A stretch of DNA of 5,874 nt. It comes from Acidobacteriota bacterium. Its GTDB lineage: Bacteria; Acidobacteriota; Terriglobia; Terriglobales; Acidobacteriaceae. A program made the translations under genes and the position numbers. The DNA is taken from assembly GCA_021799945.1 (NCBI GenBank), contig JAJYZK010000219.1:1-5874 (forward strand), in the 5' to 3' direction. How positions within the stretch are numbered: position 1 is the stretch's first letter; each line of letters starts with the position of its first letter. Below the pieces are notes generated by a model. The model saw only the letters and a program-made list of their open reading frames with translations, made no database searches and was not told where the DNA came from. Shown here piece by piece: positions 1 through 4,832 of this stretch.

Positions 1-434
1 AAAGCATCGCCCGCGCCATCGACCGATCGCTGGCCGCAAGGCAGCCGCTGATCATTGTGGCCGCCTCAGGGGGCGCGCGCATGATGGAGGGGGTCGCCAG
101 CCTGATGCAGCTGGCGAAGATTTCGAGCGGCCTTGCGCAGCTCGACGAGGCCGGAATCCCCTTCATCTCCGTGCTTTCGGATCCGACGACGGGCGGGGTG
201 ACCGCCAGCTTCGGCATGCTGGGGGATCTGAATATCGCGGAGCCGGGAGCGTTGATCGGCTTCGCCGGTCCCCGGGTGATCGAGCAGACGATCCGGCAAA
301 AGCTGCCCGAGGGCTTCCAGCGCGCCGAGTTTCTGCTGGAGCATGGCATGCTCGACGCCGTGGTCGGGCGGCGTGAATTGAAGCCGTTTCTGATCCGCTC
401 CCTCGATTTCATGAGCGTGGGCTGCGCCCGATAA
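1..434 (+). CDS. accD: Acetyl-CoA carboxylase carboxyltransferase subunit beta, C-terminal part (5' end outside window)
   Basis: AccD pairs with AccA to form the carboxyltransferase that moves CO2 from carboxybiotin to acetyl-CoA, giving malonyl-CoA, the first committed step of fatty-acid synthesis in the cytoplasm. The frame is open from base 3 to the TAA at 432-434, about 143 residues. This is the C-terminal half of a protein normally near 280-300 residues, so the N-terminal zinc-finger cysteines cannot be seen. Diagnostic stretches are IIVAASGGARMMEG at about residues 17-30, SLMQLAKISS just after it, and LSDPTTGGVTASFGMLGD, the crotonase-like core containing the Gly-Gly oxyanion-hole region. 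GFAGPRVIEQTIRQKLPEGFQ and AEFLLEHGMLD follow, as in other AccD C-termini. A GTG at 57 is internal, not the start. folC follows after 99 bp without a convincing terminator, so the two genes may be co-transcribed. The family assignment is very secure. Confidence 0.96.
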   Translation, partial: SIARAIDRSLAARQPLIIVAASGGARMMEGVASLMQLAKISSGLAQLDEAGIPFISVLSDPTTGGVTASFGMLGDLNIAEPGALIGFAGPRVIEQTIRQKLPEGFQRAEFLLEHGMLDAVVGRRELKPFLIRSLDFMSVGCAR

Positions 435-533
435 CACGGAACCGGCGCGACTTCCAGGCCGCAATCCCGAACGGCGGCCGGGACAACCTGGCCGATCCGG
501 CCCTCCATTCGACCTCGGGAAAGAGGAAGGCGT
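435..533 (+). other. accD-folC intergenic gap with short inverted repeat and folC ribosome-binding site
   Basis: This 99-bp gap holds a small GC-rich inverted repeat, GGCCGC at 457-462 against GCGGCC at 474-479 with an 11-nt loop. No T-tract follows it, so it does not look like an intrinsic terminator. A purine-rich AGAGGAAGG lies at 522-530 just before the folC ATG at 534, and its AGAGG part sits 7 nt from the start. No good sigma-70 promoter is visible. Read-through from accD into folC is the simplest interpretation. Confidence 0.5.
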
Positions 534-1907
534 ATGTCCTACACGGCGGCGGTTGACCGGTTGCACGCGCTGGGCGCCGAACTGCACACTCAGCCGGGAA
601 CGCCCCGGCGCAAGTTCGATCCGGCGGAAATGCGCGCGCTGATGTCGGCCCTTGGCGACCCGCAGAAGGAGTTCGCCTCCATCCTCGTCGCCGGAACCAA
701 CGGCAAAGGCTCGACCGCGGCCACTCTGGCCAGCATCCTTGCCTGCAGCGGGATCCGCACCGGCCTGTATACCTCTCCCCACCTGGTGCGGGTGAACGAG
801 CGGATTCGGGTCGATGGCGCGCCGATCGGCGACCAGGAGTTTGCGGCCCTGTTTTTCCAGGTGGAAGAGGCTGCGGGAAGCCTGGCGCGGGCCGGTCGGC
901 TGCCCGGACGACCCAGCTTCTTTGAGACGGTCACCGCGATCGGCTTTCTGCACTTCGCCTCTCGCCGGGTTCACACGGCGGTTCTGGAAGTGGGCATGGG
1001 CGGACGCCTGGACGCCACCAACATTGTCGATCCGTTGCTCTCGATCGTCACCGACATCTCTCTCGATCACACCGAATGGCTGGGCTCTACGATCGCGGAG
1101 ATCGCGCGGGAGAAGGCCGGAGTGCTGCGGCCCGGCGGGCTCTGGATCGCCCTGCCGCAGCATCCGGAGGCGAATGACGCTCTGGGCCGCGCCTCCGCGG
1201 AGATCGGCGCCTGCGCCGTGAGTGCGGCCCGGTTTGTCCCGGGGGCCGGGGAGCCGGCCGAGCCGGAACGGAACCGCTATTCTGTAACCGTGAATGATGA
1301 ATATATCGAGATCGATTCCCCGCTTGTGGGCGTCCACCAGCGGCGCAATCTGGCCCTGGCCATCGCCGCCGCGGAGCAATTACGTAACAAGTATAATTAC
1401 GATATAACGGGCGAGGAAATCCGGCGGGGGATTCGGGAGACGCGCTGGCCCGCGCGCCTGGAAGGCTTCCCGCGCCGGGATGCCCTGCCGGAGGCGCTGC
1501 TCGACGCCGCACATAACCCGGCGGGGGCGTGGGCCCTGCGCGCGGCGATTTCCAGCCGGGACCGGGGTCAGCCGCTGACGCTGATTTTCGGCTGCATGAA
1601 AGACAAACCGATCGCCGAGCTTGCGCAGATTCTCTTTCCCCTGTTTCATCGGGTGGTTGTCACCCCGTTGGACTCGCCTCGTTCGGCGACCGCGGAGGAG
1701 CTTCTGGCGGCGGCGCGAAGCGTGGGCTGCGATGCGGGCGGCGAAGTCCGGGCCGTCGGCGGAGCCCTTGCGGCGCTCGACTTGGGACTGCGCCTCACGC
1801 CGGAAAACGGTTTGCTGGTCATTGCGGGCTCGGTGATTTTGGCTGGTGAGGTCAGGGATGAGATGTTGGCGCGGTGGAGCTGCGGTGCGGAGAAGCCGAT
1901 TCCATGA
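534..1907 (+). CDS. folC: Bifunctional dihydrofolate synthase / folylpolyglutamate synthase
   Basis: FolC is a cytoplasmic Mur-ligase-like enzyme. It ligates glutamate to dihydropteroate using ATP, and in most bacteria also adds further glutamates to folates. The 457-residue product has the usual family length and motif order: P-loop GTNGKGST at residues 54-61; YTSPHLVRVNERIRVDG at about 79-95; EVGMGGRLDATN at 152-163; DISLDHTEWLG at 174-184; REKAGVLRP at 192-200, whose lysine is the one carbamylated in Mur-like ligases; the RWPARLEG segment around 304-311; and LLDAAHNPAGA at 322-332 (the family DGAHNP motif). The ATG at 534 is chosen because it has a purine-rich ribosome-binding tract and gives a normal N-terminus. 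The stop overlaps the plsC start. Two stretches, about 1260-1320 and 1378-1409, are clearly more AT-rich than the rest of the gene, in the linker between the ATPase domain and the C-terminal domain. Whether both activities are present cannot be told from sequence alone. Confidence 0.95.
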   Translation: MSYTAAVDRLHALGAELHTQPGTPRRKFDPAEMRALMSALGDPQKEFASILVAGTNGKGSTAATLASILACSGIRTGLYTSPHLVRVNERIRVDGAPIGDQEFAALFFQVEEAAGSLARAGRLPGRPSFFETVTAIGFLHFASRRVHTAVLEVGMGGRLDATNIVDPLLSIVTDISLDHTEWLGSTIAEIAREKAGVLRPGGLWIALPQHPEANDALGRASAEIGACAVSAARFVPGAGEPAEPERNRYSVTVNDEYIEIDSPLVGVHQRRNLALAIAAAEQLRNKYNYDITGEEIRRGIRETRWPARLEGFPRRDALPEALLDAAHNPAGAWALRAAISSRDRGQPLTLIFGCMKDKPIAELAQILFPLFHRVVVTPLDSPRSATAEELLAAARSVGCDAGGEVRAVGGALAALDLGLRLTPENGLLVIAGSVILAGEVRDEMLARWSCGAEKPIP

Positions 1908-2704
1908 TCCGCCAGCCTACGGCGCCGACTGAGCGGCGCAGTCCGTCCCTGGCGGCGCGTGTCAGCTCCAATCTCCTCCGGGCGCCCGCGTTTTTTCTGG
2001 TCACGGGGATTTTCGGCTCCTTTTCGCTTCTGGCGTCGCTATTCGAACGGGAGGGAAGGCTGCAGCACCGGATTGCGCGGAGCTGGGCGCGAGTCTCGCT
2101 GCTGACGGCGGGCGTGCGGGCAACGGTGACGGGAAGGGAAAATCTGCGTCCGCGGGCGATCTATGCGGCAAACCATACCTCGTTCCTGGATGTGCCGCTG
2201 ATCTTCGCGATGCTTCCGTTTCAATTCCGCATCCTGGCCAAACAGAGCCTTTGGAAATGGCCCTTCATCGGCTGGCACCTGCACAGATCCGGGCAGATCC
2301 CCATTGATGAGGAGAAGGCGGATAGTTCGGTGGCGGGTTTGAATCGGGCGCTGAAGGTTCTTAAGTCGGGGCTGCCGCTGGTGATCTTTCCAGAGGGGGG
2401 GCGGACGCCGGACGGGAGGCTTCAGCCTTTCATGAATGGTCCGGCCTATCTGGCCATTCGCGCCCGCGTTCCAGTCATTCCGATCGCCGTGTGCGGAGCG
2501 TTTGGGGTATTGCCGATGCACGGGAAGCATTTTGTGCCAGGCCCGGTCGAGCTGCGCTTGGGGGAACCCATTGAAACGACCGGCTACACTATCCGCGAGG
2601 CGGAGCAGTTGACGGCCCGGGTGCGGGCGGAGATCCTGGAGCTTGGCGGGCAGGCGGACGGCCAGCGGGATGCCCAAGCGGTCCGCGCTGAACAAAACAG
2701 ATAG
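1904..2704 (+). CDS. plsC: 1-acyl-sn-glycerol-3-phosphate acyltransferase (PlsC/LPLAT family)
   Basis: The likely role is acylation of lysophosphatidic acid to phosphatidic acid at the inner membrane, using acyl-ACP or acyl-CoA. The ATG at 1904 is preferred over an in-frame GTG at 1874. It overlaps the folC TGA as ATGA, suggesting translational coupling, with a modest GGAGAAG tract at 1889-1895. The product is 266 residues, normal for the family. A hydrophobic segment at about residues 28-47 is a probable membrane anchor. The acyltransferase motifs appear in order: NHTSFLD with catalytic His91 and Asp96 (HX4D), the SGQIPID region at 129-135, FPEGGRTPDG at 162-171 (family FPEGTRS, here with Gly-Arg-Thr), and VPVIPIAV at 189-196. 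The last 20 residues are polar and not conserved in type. The substrate could be another lysophospholipid, but the context of accD supports glycerophospholipid synthesis. Confidence 0.9.
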   Translation: MIRQPTAPTERRSPSLAARVSSNLLRAPAFFLVTGIFGSFSLLASLFEREGRLQHRIARSWARVSLLTAGVRATVTGRENLRPRAIYAANHTSFLDVPLIFAMLPFQFRILAKQSLWKWPFIGWHLHRSGQIPIDEEKADSSVAGLNRALKVLKSGLPLVIFPEGGRTPDGRLQPFMNGPAYLAIRARVPVIPIAVCGAFGVLPMHGKHFVPGPVELRLGEPIETTGYTIREAEQLTARVRAEILELGGQADGQRDAQAVRAEQNR

Positions 2705-2726
2705 CGCAAGAGGATCCAAGCATTCA

Positions 2727-2777
2727 GGGACCTTGTAGGCCCGACCCGTCCGGGGTGGCGATCCAGCGACGGGCGGG
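2727..2777 (+). repeat. Two overlapping, mutually exclusive potential hairpins in the plsC-hydrolase gap
   Basis: Hairpin A is GGGaCCT at 2727-2733 against AGGCCC at 2737-2742: six pairs with one bulged A and a 3-nt loop. Hairpin B is CCCGaCCCGTC at 2740-2750 against GACGGGCGGG at 2768-2777: ten G-C-rich pairs with one bulged A and a 17-nt loop. Both use bases 2740-2742, so only one can form at a time. Neither is followed by a run of T. This could be part of a structured 5' leader or simply GC-rich sequence folding by chance; no known riboswitch consensus was recognised. Confidence 0.4.
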
Positions 2778-2788
2778 ACGTGGCCGAG

Positions 2789-2819
2789 CCAGATGGGATT
2801 TTTGAATCTTCCCATCTGG
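2789..2819 (+). repeat. Perfect 10-bp inverted repeat (hairpin) between plsC and the C26 hydrolase gene
   Basis: CCAGATGGGA at 2789-2798 is perfectly complementary to TCCCATCTGG at 2810-2819, separated by an 11-nt loop that contains a T5 run. The T-run lies in the loop rather than after the stem on either strand, so it is not a textbook intrinsic terminator. It may end or attenuate plsC transcription, act as an operator, or be a leader hairpin of the downstream gene, whose ribosome-binding site begins about 50 bp later. The inverted repeat itself is certain; its role is inferred. Confidence 0.6.
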
Positions 2820-2866
2820 GGGGATGATCCATCGACCGCTTTCCGGCGCTCATTTTCCATTCATGG

Positions 2867-2875
2867 AAGGGAGGG
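2867..2875 (+). promoter_or_regulatory. Strong Shine-Dalgarno fixing the start of the gamma-glutamyl hydrolase-like gene
   Basis: AAGGGAGGG with core GGGAGG at 2869-2874 sits 6 nt before the ATG at 2881. It decides in favour of 2881 over the in-frame ATGs at 2824 and 2863, which would add residues not typical of the family N-terminus. It is one of the best ribosome-binding sites in the window. Confidence 0.75.
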
Positions 2876-2880
2876 AACCG

Positions 2881-3723
2881 ATGACTCCGCGAATTGCCAT
2901 TCCGGAACCAACCTCACAGAATGCGACCTACAGCCAGGCCAACTGGCCTCGGTATGCCGAAGCCGTGGAGTCGGCGGGCGGGATCGCCGTGCGGGTTCCA
3001 TTGAGCGAGACGCCGGCGACGATCGCCCGGATTGCCACCTCCTGCTCGGGAGTTCTGCTGCCCGGCAGCCCGGCCGATATCGATCCAGAGAAATATGGGA
3101 GATCCCGGCAGCCGGAGGACAATCCGAAGGATGCCTCCCGGGAAGCGGCCGACGATCTGCTGCTGCAGGACGCCTTCCATCTCCACAAGCCCATCCTAGG
3201 AATCTGTTATGGCATGCAGTCCCTCAATGTATGGCGGGAGGGAACGCTGATCCAGGATCTCGCTCGCTGGATGGATCAGGCGGGATGCGGGGAAGCCGGC
3301 CGGGTAAATCATCGGCCCGGCCGCGAAGTAGTGGAGGCGCACACGGTGGAAATCGAGCGCGCTTCGCGGCTTGGGCGGATCCTGGCCGATTCCTCGGAGC
3401 CGGCGCCGATCCCCGGAGGCTGGAGGCTGGCCGTAAACTCCAGCCATCATCAGGCGGTGGAAACGGTGGGAGAGCAGATGAGGGTAGTGGCTCGGAGCTC
3501 GCCGGATGGAGTGATTGAAGCGCTGGAAGGAACCACGCGCGACCGGTTTCTGATTGGAGTGCAATGGCATCCGGAGAGGAGCTATGGGGTCAGCGCATCC
3601 TCGCGCCGGATCTTCCAGGCCTTCGTGGAGGCGGCAGCCGACTGGCGGGCGCCGGCGATTTTGGACTCGATTCCGGAATCTGTGGGGAGCCGGGAAACGA
3701 GCTCCGGCTCCGGAGCGGAGTAG
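2881..3723 (+). CDS. Gamma-glutamyl-gamma-aminobutyrate hydrolase-like protein (peptidase C26, class I glutamine amidotransferase fold)
   Basis: The 280-residue product belongs to the cytoplasmic C26 gamma-glutamyl hydrolase group, whose best-known member, PuuD, cleaves gamma-glutamyl-GABA to glutamate and GABA in putrescine breakdown. GVLLPGSPADIDPEKYG at residues 57-73 is the characteristic oxyanion-strand region. KPILGICYGMQSLNVWREGTLIQDL at 103-127 carries the nucleophile Cys109. VNSSHHQAV at 185-193, RSSPDGVIEALE at 205-216 and GVQWHPE at 226-232 follow, with His230 and Glu232 completing the triad. The start at 2881 gives MTPRIAIPEP, matching the usual first beta strand. The C-terminal 25 residues are Ser/Glu-rich and look like a loose tail. 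No other putrescine-pathway gene is visible, so the substrate is unknown. Folate polyglutamate, suggested by nearby folC, or another gamma-glutamyl amide is possible. The family call is firm; the substrate is a guess. Confidence 0.85.
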   Translation: MTPRIAIPEPTSQNATYSQANWPRYAEAVESAGGIAVRVPLSETPATIARIATSCSGVLLPGSPADIDPEKYGRSRQPEDNPKDASREAADDLLLQDAFHLHKPILGICYGMQSLNVWREGTLIQDLARWMDQAGCGEAGRVNHRPGREVVEAHTVEIERASRLGRILADSSEPAPIPGGWRLAVNSSHHQAVETVGEQMRVVARSSPDGVIEALEGTTRDRFLIGVQWHPERSYGVSASSRRIFQAFVEAAADWRAPAILDSIPESVGSRETSSGSGAE

Positions 3724-3724
3724 C

Positions 3725-3736
3725 TCCCGCGCGGGA
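3725..3736 (+). repeat. 12-bp perfect palindrome overlapping the rsmG ribosome-binding tract
   Basis: TCCCGCGCGGGA lies 1 bp after the hydrolase stop codon and 7 bp before the rsmG ATG. Its last four bases, GGGA, are the only Shine-Dalgarno-like tract for rsmG, so folding (TCCC against GGGA, loop GCGC) could partly hide the site unless a ribosome terminating upstream opens it. The end of the hydrolase gene is also self-complementary (GCTCCGGAGC at 3707-3716). This is visible in sequence; the functional effect is inferred. Confidence 0.4.
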
Positions 3737-3743
3737 CAGACCG

Positions 3744-4394
3744 ATGCCACAGCAAGATAGCGCCCTGGGGGAGATCCTTCTTCGAAGCGGGCTGGAGGCC
3801 CTTCCGCCCGGCGCGCTGGAGCAACTGGAAGCCTATCTCGGGCTTCTTGAGACCTGGAATGCGCGGATGAACCTGACCGGGATTCGGAACCGGGAAGAAA
3901 TGATCGACCGTCACCTTGTCGAATCCGTGTTTGTGGCGCAAAAGCTTCCCGAGAAGATCGGTTCCCTGCTCGATGTTGGATCGGGTGCGGGGCTTCCCGG
4001 AATCCCGATTGCCATCTGCCGTCCCGAGATCCGGGTTTCATTGGCCGAGGCGAAGTCAAAGAAATGCGCATTCCTCCGGGAAGCTCTGCGGGAGACAGGG
4101 CTGAATTGCGAGGTCCTTCAGGGATGGGCCGAGCGGACGGCGGCCGGGCGGGGCTTCGATGCTGTCGTCATGCGGGCGGTGGAGCGGATGCCGCAGGTTC
4201 TCCGGTCCGTGCGCGCAGAGTGCCGCGCGGAGTGCTTGGAATGGCTGATTCTGATGACTACGGAGCGCGATATGGAGCAATACCGGACAGAGAACCCGGA
4301 GTTTGTCTGGGAGCAGCCGATTGCGCTGCGGGGCAGAGAGAAATCGGTGCTGCTGATGGGCCGGCGGGCGACCAGGCTGGAGCGATGTTCCTGA
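3744..4394 (+). CDS. rsmG: 16S rRNA (guanine(527)-N7)-methyltransferase RsmG (GidB)
   Basis: RsmG uses S-adenosylmethionine to methylate N7 of G527 in 16S rRNA of the 30S subunit; loss in other bacteria gives low-level streptomycin resistance. The product from ATG 3744 is 216 residues, close to the usual 205-240. The N-terminal helix region ends in WNARMNLTGIRNREEMIDRHLVES at about 38-61, the family signature with the NLT and the His of RHL. The SAM-binding loop LLDVGSGAGLPGIP is at 75-88, followed by an acidic residue in SLAEAKSKKCAFL (99-111) and FDAVVMRAVERM (138-149). In the strand where many RsmG proteins read like 'ALKG', this protein has LILMTTERD (168-176), a divergence worth noting. 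The frame is open upstream to 3564, but those codons overlap the hydrolase gene in another frame and do not resemble RsmG. It is 20 bp downstream of the hydrolase gene, so probably co-transcribed. Confidence 0.93.
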   Translation: MPQQDSALGEILLRSGLEALPPGALEQLEAYLGLLETWNARMNLTGIRNREEMIDRHLVESVFVAQKLPEKIGSLLDVGSGAGLPGIPIAICRPEIRVSLAEAKSKKCAFLREALRETGLNCEVLQGWAERTAAGRGFDAVVMRAVERMPQVLRSVRAECRAECLEWLILMTTERDMEQYRTENPEFVWEQPIALRGREKSVLLMGRRATRLERCS

Positions 4395-4410
4395 ACCGAC
4401 AGGATTTAGC

Positions 4411-4446
4411 TGTTCCCTCTGTTCCGCTCGTCCCGCCTGTTCCACG
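4411..4446 (+). repeat. Degenerate 9-bp tandem array of parS half-sites leading into parS1
   Basis: Four consecutive 9-mers can be read: TGTTCCCTC, TGTTCCGCT, CGTCCCGCC and TGTTCCACG. Three begin with TGTTCC, the left half of parS, and the fourth is the left half of the parS1 palindrome. A further TGTTCC is at 4386-4391, overlapping the rsmG stop codon. The repeated half-site is directly visible; whether ParB touches these copies is unknown. Confidence 0.5.
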
Positions 4447-4453
4447 TGGAACA
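4438..4453. promoter_or_regulatory. parS site 1 (ParB-binding centromere palindrome)
   Basis: TGTTCCACGTGGAACA is a perfect 16-bp palindrome matching the widely conserved chromosomal parS consensus (TGTTNCACGTGNAACA form). ParB clamps load here and spread on neighbouring DNA; ParA then acts on the complex. Its position 395 bp before parA fits the typical placement of parS near parAB. Confidence 0.93.
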
Positions 4454-4525
4454 ATTCTCACCGCATCGGTTTGTCCCACCTGCCATTTTGCGGCCGAAAC
4501 AAGATCCAGTTCCTTGCGAAACTCG

Positions 4526-4553
4526 ATTGACAGGCGCGCATTGACAGGCACGC
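4526..4553 (+). repeat. 14-bp tandem duplication containing TTGACA
   Basis: ATTGACAGGCGCGC at 4526-4539 is followed immediately by ATTGACAGGCACGC at 4540-4553, differing at one base. Each copy holds a perfect TTGACA hexamer (4527-4532 and 4541-4546), but no acceptable -10 box lies 16-18 bp downstream of either. I therefore do not call a promoter. It may be replication slippage or an iteron-like binding repeat. Confidence 0.65.
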
Positions 4554-4561
4554 ATCCAGTT

Positions 4562-4591
4562 GCGCCTCGCTCGGCGCCTCGGCGCGTTTTT
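4562..4591 (+). terminator. Candidate intrinsic terminator downstream of rsmG
   Basis: Two copies of GCGCCTCG start at 4562 and 4574. The second folds as GCGC-CTCG-GCGC (4574-4585) and is followed by G and then TTTTT at 4587-4591. Alternatively, GCGCC at 4562-4566 pairs with GGCGC at 4581-4585. The stem is short but GC-only. It lies about 170 bp after the rsmG stop, between the two parS sites, and would separate rsmG transcription from parA. Evidence is moderate at best. Confidence 0.35.
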
Positions 4592-4610
4592 CAACAAACT
4601 CCCAGTCGGA

Positions 4611-4634
4611 ATCTGTTCCACCATCTGTTCCACG
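4611..4634 (+). repeat. 12-bp tandem repeat of the parS left half abutting parS2
   Basis: ATCTGTTCCACC at 4611-4622 is followed directly by ATCTGTTCCACG at 4623-4634, with only the last base differing. The second copy is the left half of parS2 at 4626-4641, so the first copy presents an additional unpaired half-site exactly 12 bp upstream in the same orientation. Confidence 0.7.
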
Positions 4635-4641
4635 TGGAACA
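4626..4641. promoter_or_regulatory. parS site 2 (ParB-binding centromere palindrome)
   Basis: This is a second perfect copy of TGTTCCACGTGGAACA, identical to parS1 and 188 bp away start to start. It lies 207 bp before the parA start. Two exact copies of a 16-bp palindrome in one gap cannot reasonably be chance. Confidence 0.93.
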
Positions 4642-4683
4642 GCGGAATAGGGAAAGTTTTCCACCGCCGCCCCTGAAAACCAG

Positions 4684-4709
4684 GCCGCGCCGGATCGCCA
4701 TCGCGCGGC
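4684..4709 (+). repeat. GC-rich bulged hairpin between parS2 and parA
   Basis: GCCGCGC at 4684-4690 pairs with GCGCGGC at 4703-4709. Inside it GAT at 4693-4695 pairs with ATC at 4700-4702 around a CGCC loop, leaving a 2-nt bulge. The result is a 10-bp stem with no T-tract after it. It could be a leader structure of parA or a protein site; no function is recognised. Confidence 0.4.
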
Positions 4710-4832
4710 TCCTATCTCGAATGAATTGCGCCGTTTGAGCCGGCATCGGCGCTCCGGCGCAGGACGTTCTCCACAATAATCGACCGGTTCTGCACAGCTC
4801 TTCGCCGATTGCCGCAGCGCCCCTCTCTGTTT

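Larger units (their letters stand above)
4588..4796 (+). other. Four weak DnaA-box-like 9-mers, same orientation
   Basis: TTTTCAACA at 4588-4596, TTTTCCACC at 4657-4665, TTCTCCACA at 4767-4775 and TTCTGCACA at 4788-4796 each differ by about one base from the TTWTNCACA class of DnaA boxes. The last two share a GTTCTNCACA 10-mer exactly 21 bp apart, about two helical turns. No strongly AT-rich unwinding element is present and no perfect box is seen, so this is only a hint of an origin-related region. Confidence 0.22.

Noticed and set aside
66..1379. A 437-codon open frame on the minus strand opposite accD and folC
   Set aside because: It is antisense to two firmly identified genes, its translation is rich in Arg/Gly/Pro/His with no recognisable motif, and it crosses the accD-folC gap. 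It is a by-product of high-GC codon bias.
2789..2819. The 10-bp hairpin as an intrinsic terminator of plsC
   Set aside because: The T-run is in the loop and G's follow the stem on the + strand, with no T-tract on the opposite strand either; kept as a hairpin of unknown role.
2039..2860. A 273-codon minus-strand open frame opposite plsC and the gap after it
   Set aside because: It is composition-driven, with no coherent domain, and mirrors the plsC coding frame; there is no convincing start signal.
4527..4546. Two perfect TTGACA hexamers as -35 promoter boxes
   Set aside because: No acceptable -10 hexamer lies 15-19 bp downstream of either copy; the hexamers are explained by the 14-bp duplication.
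4064..4738. A + strand open frame running from rsmG into the parS region
   Set aside because: Its first part overlaps rsmG in another frame and the remainder would encode the parS sites and repeats; the translation is low-complexity and lacks any recognisable domain.
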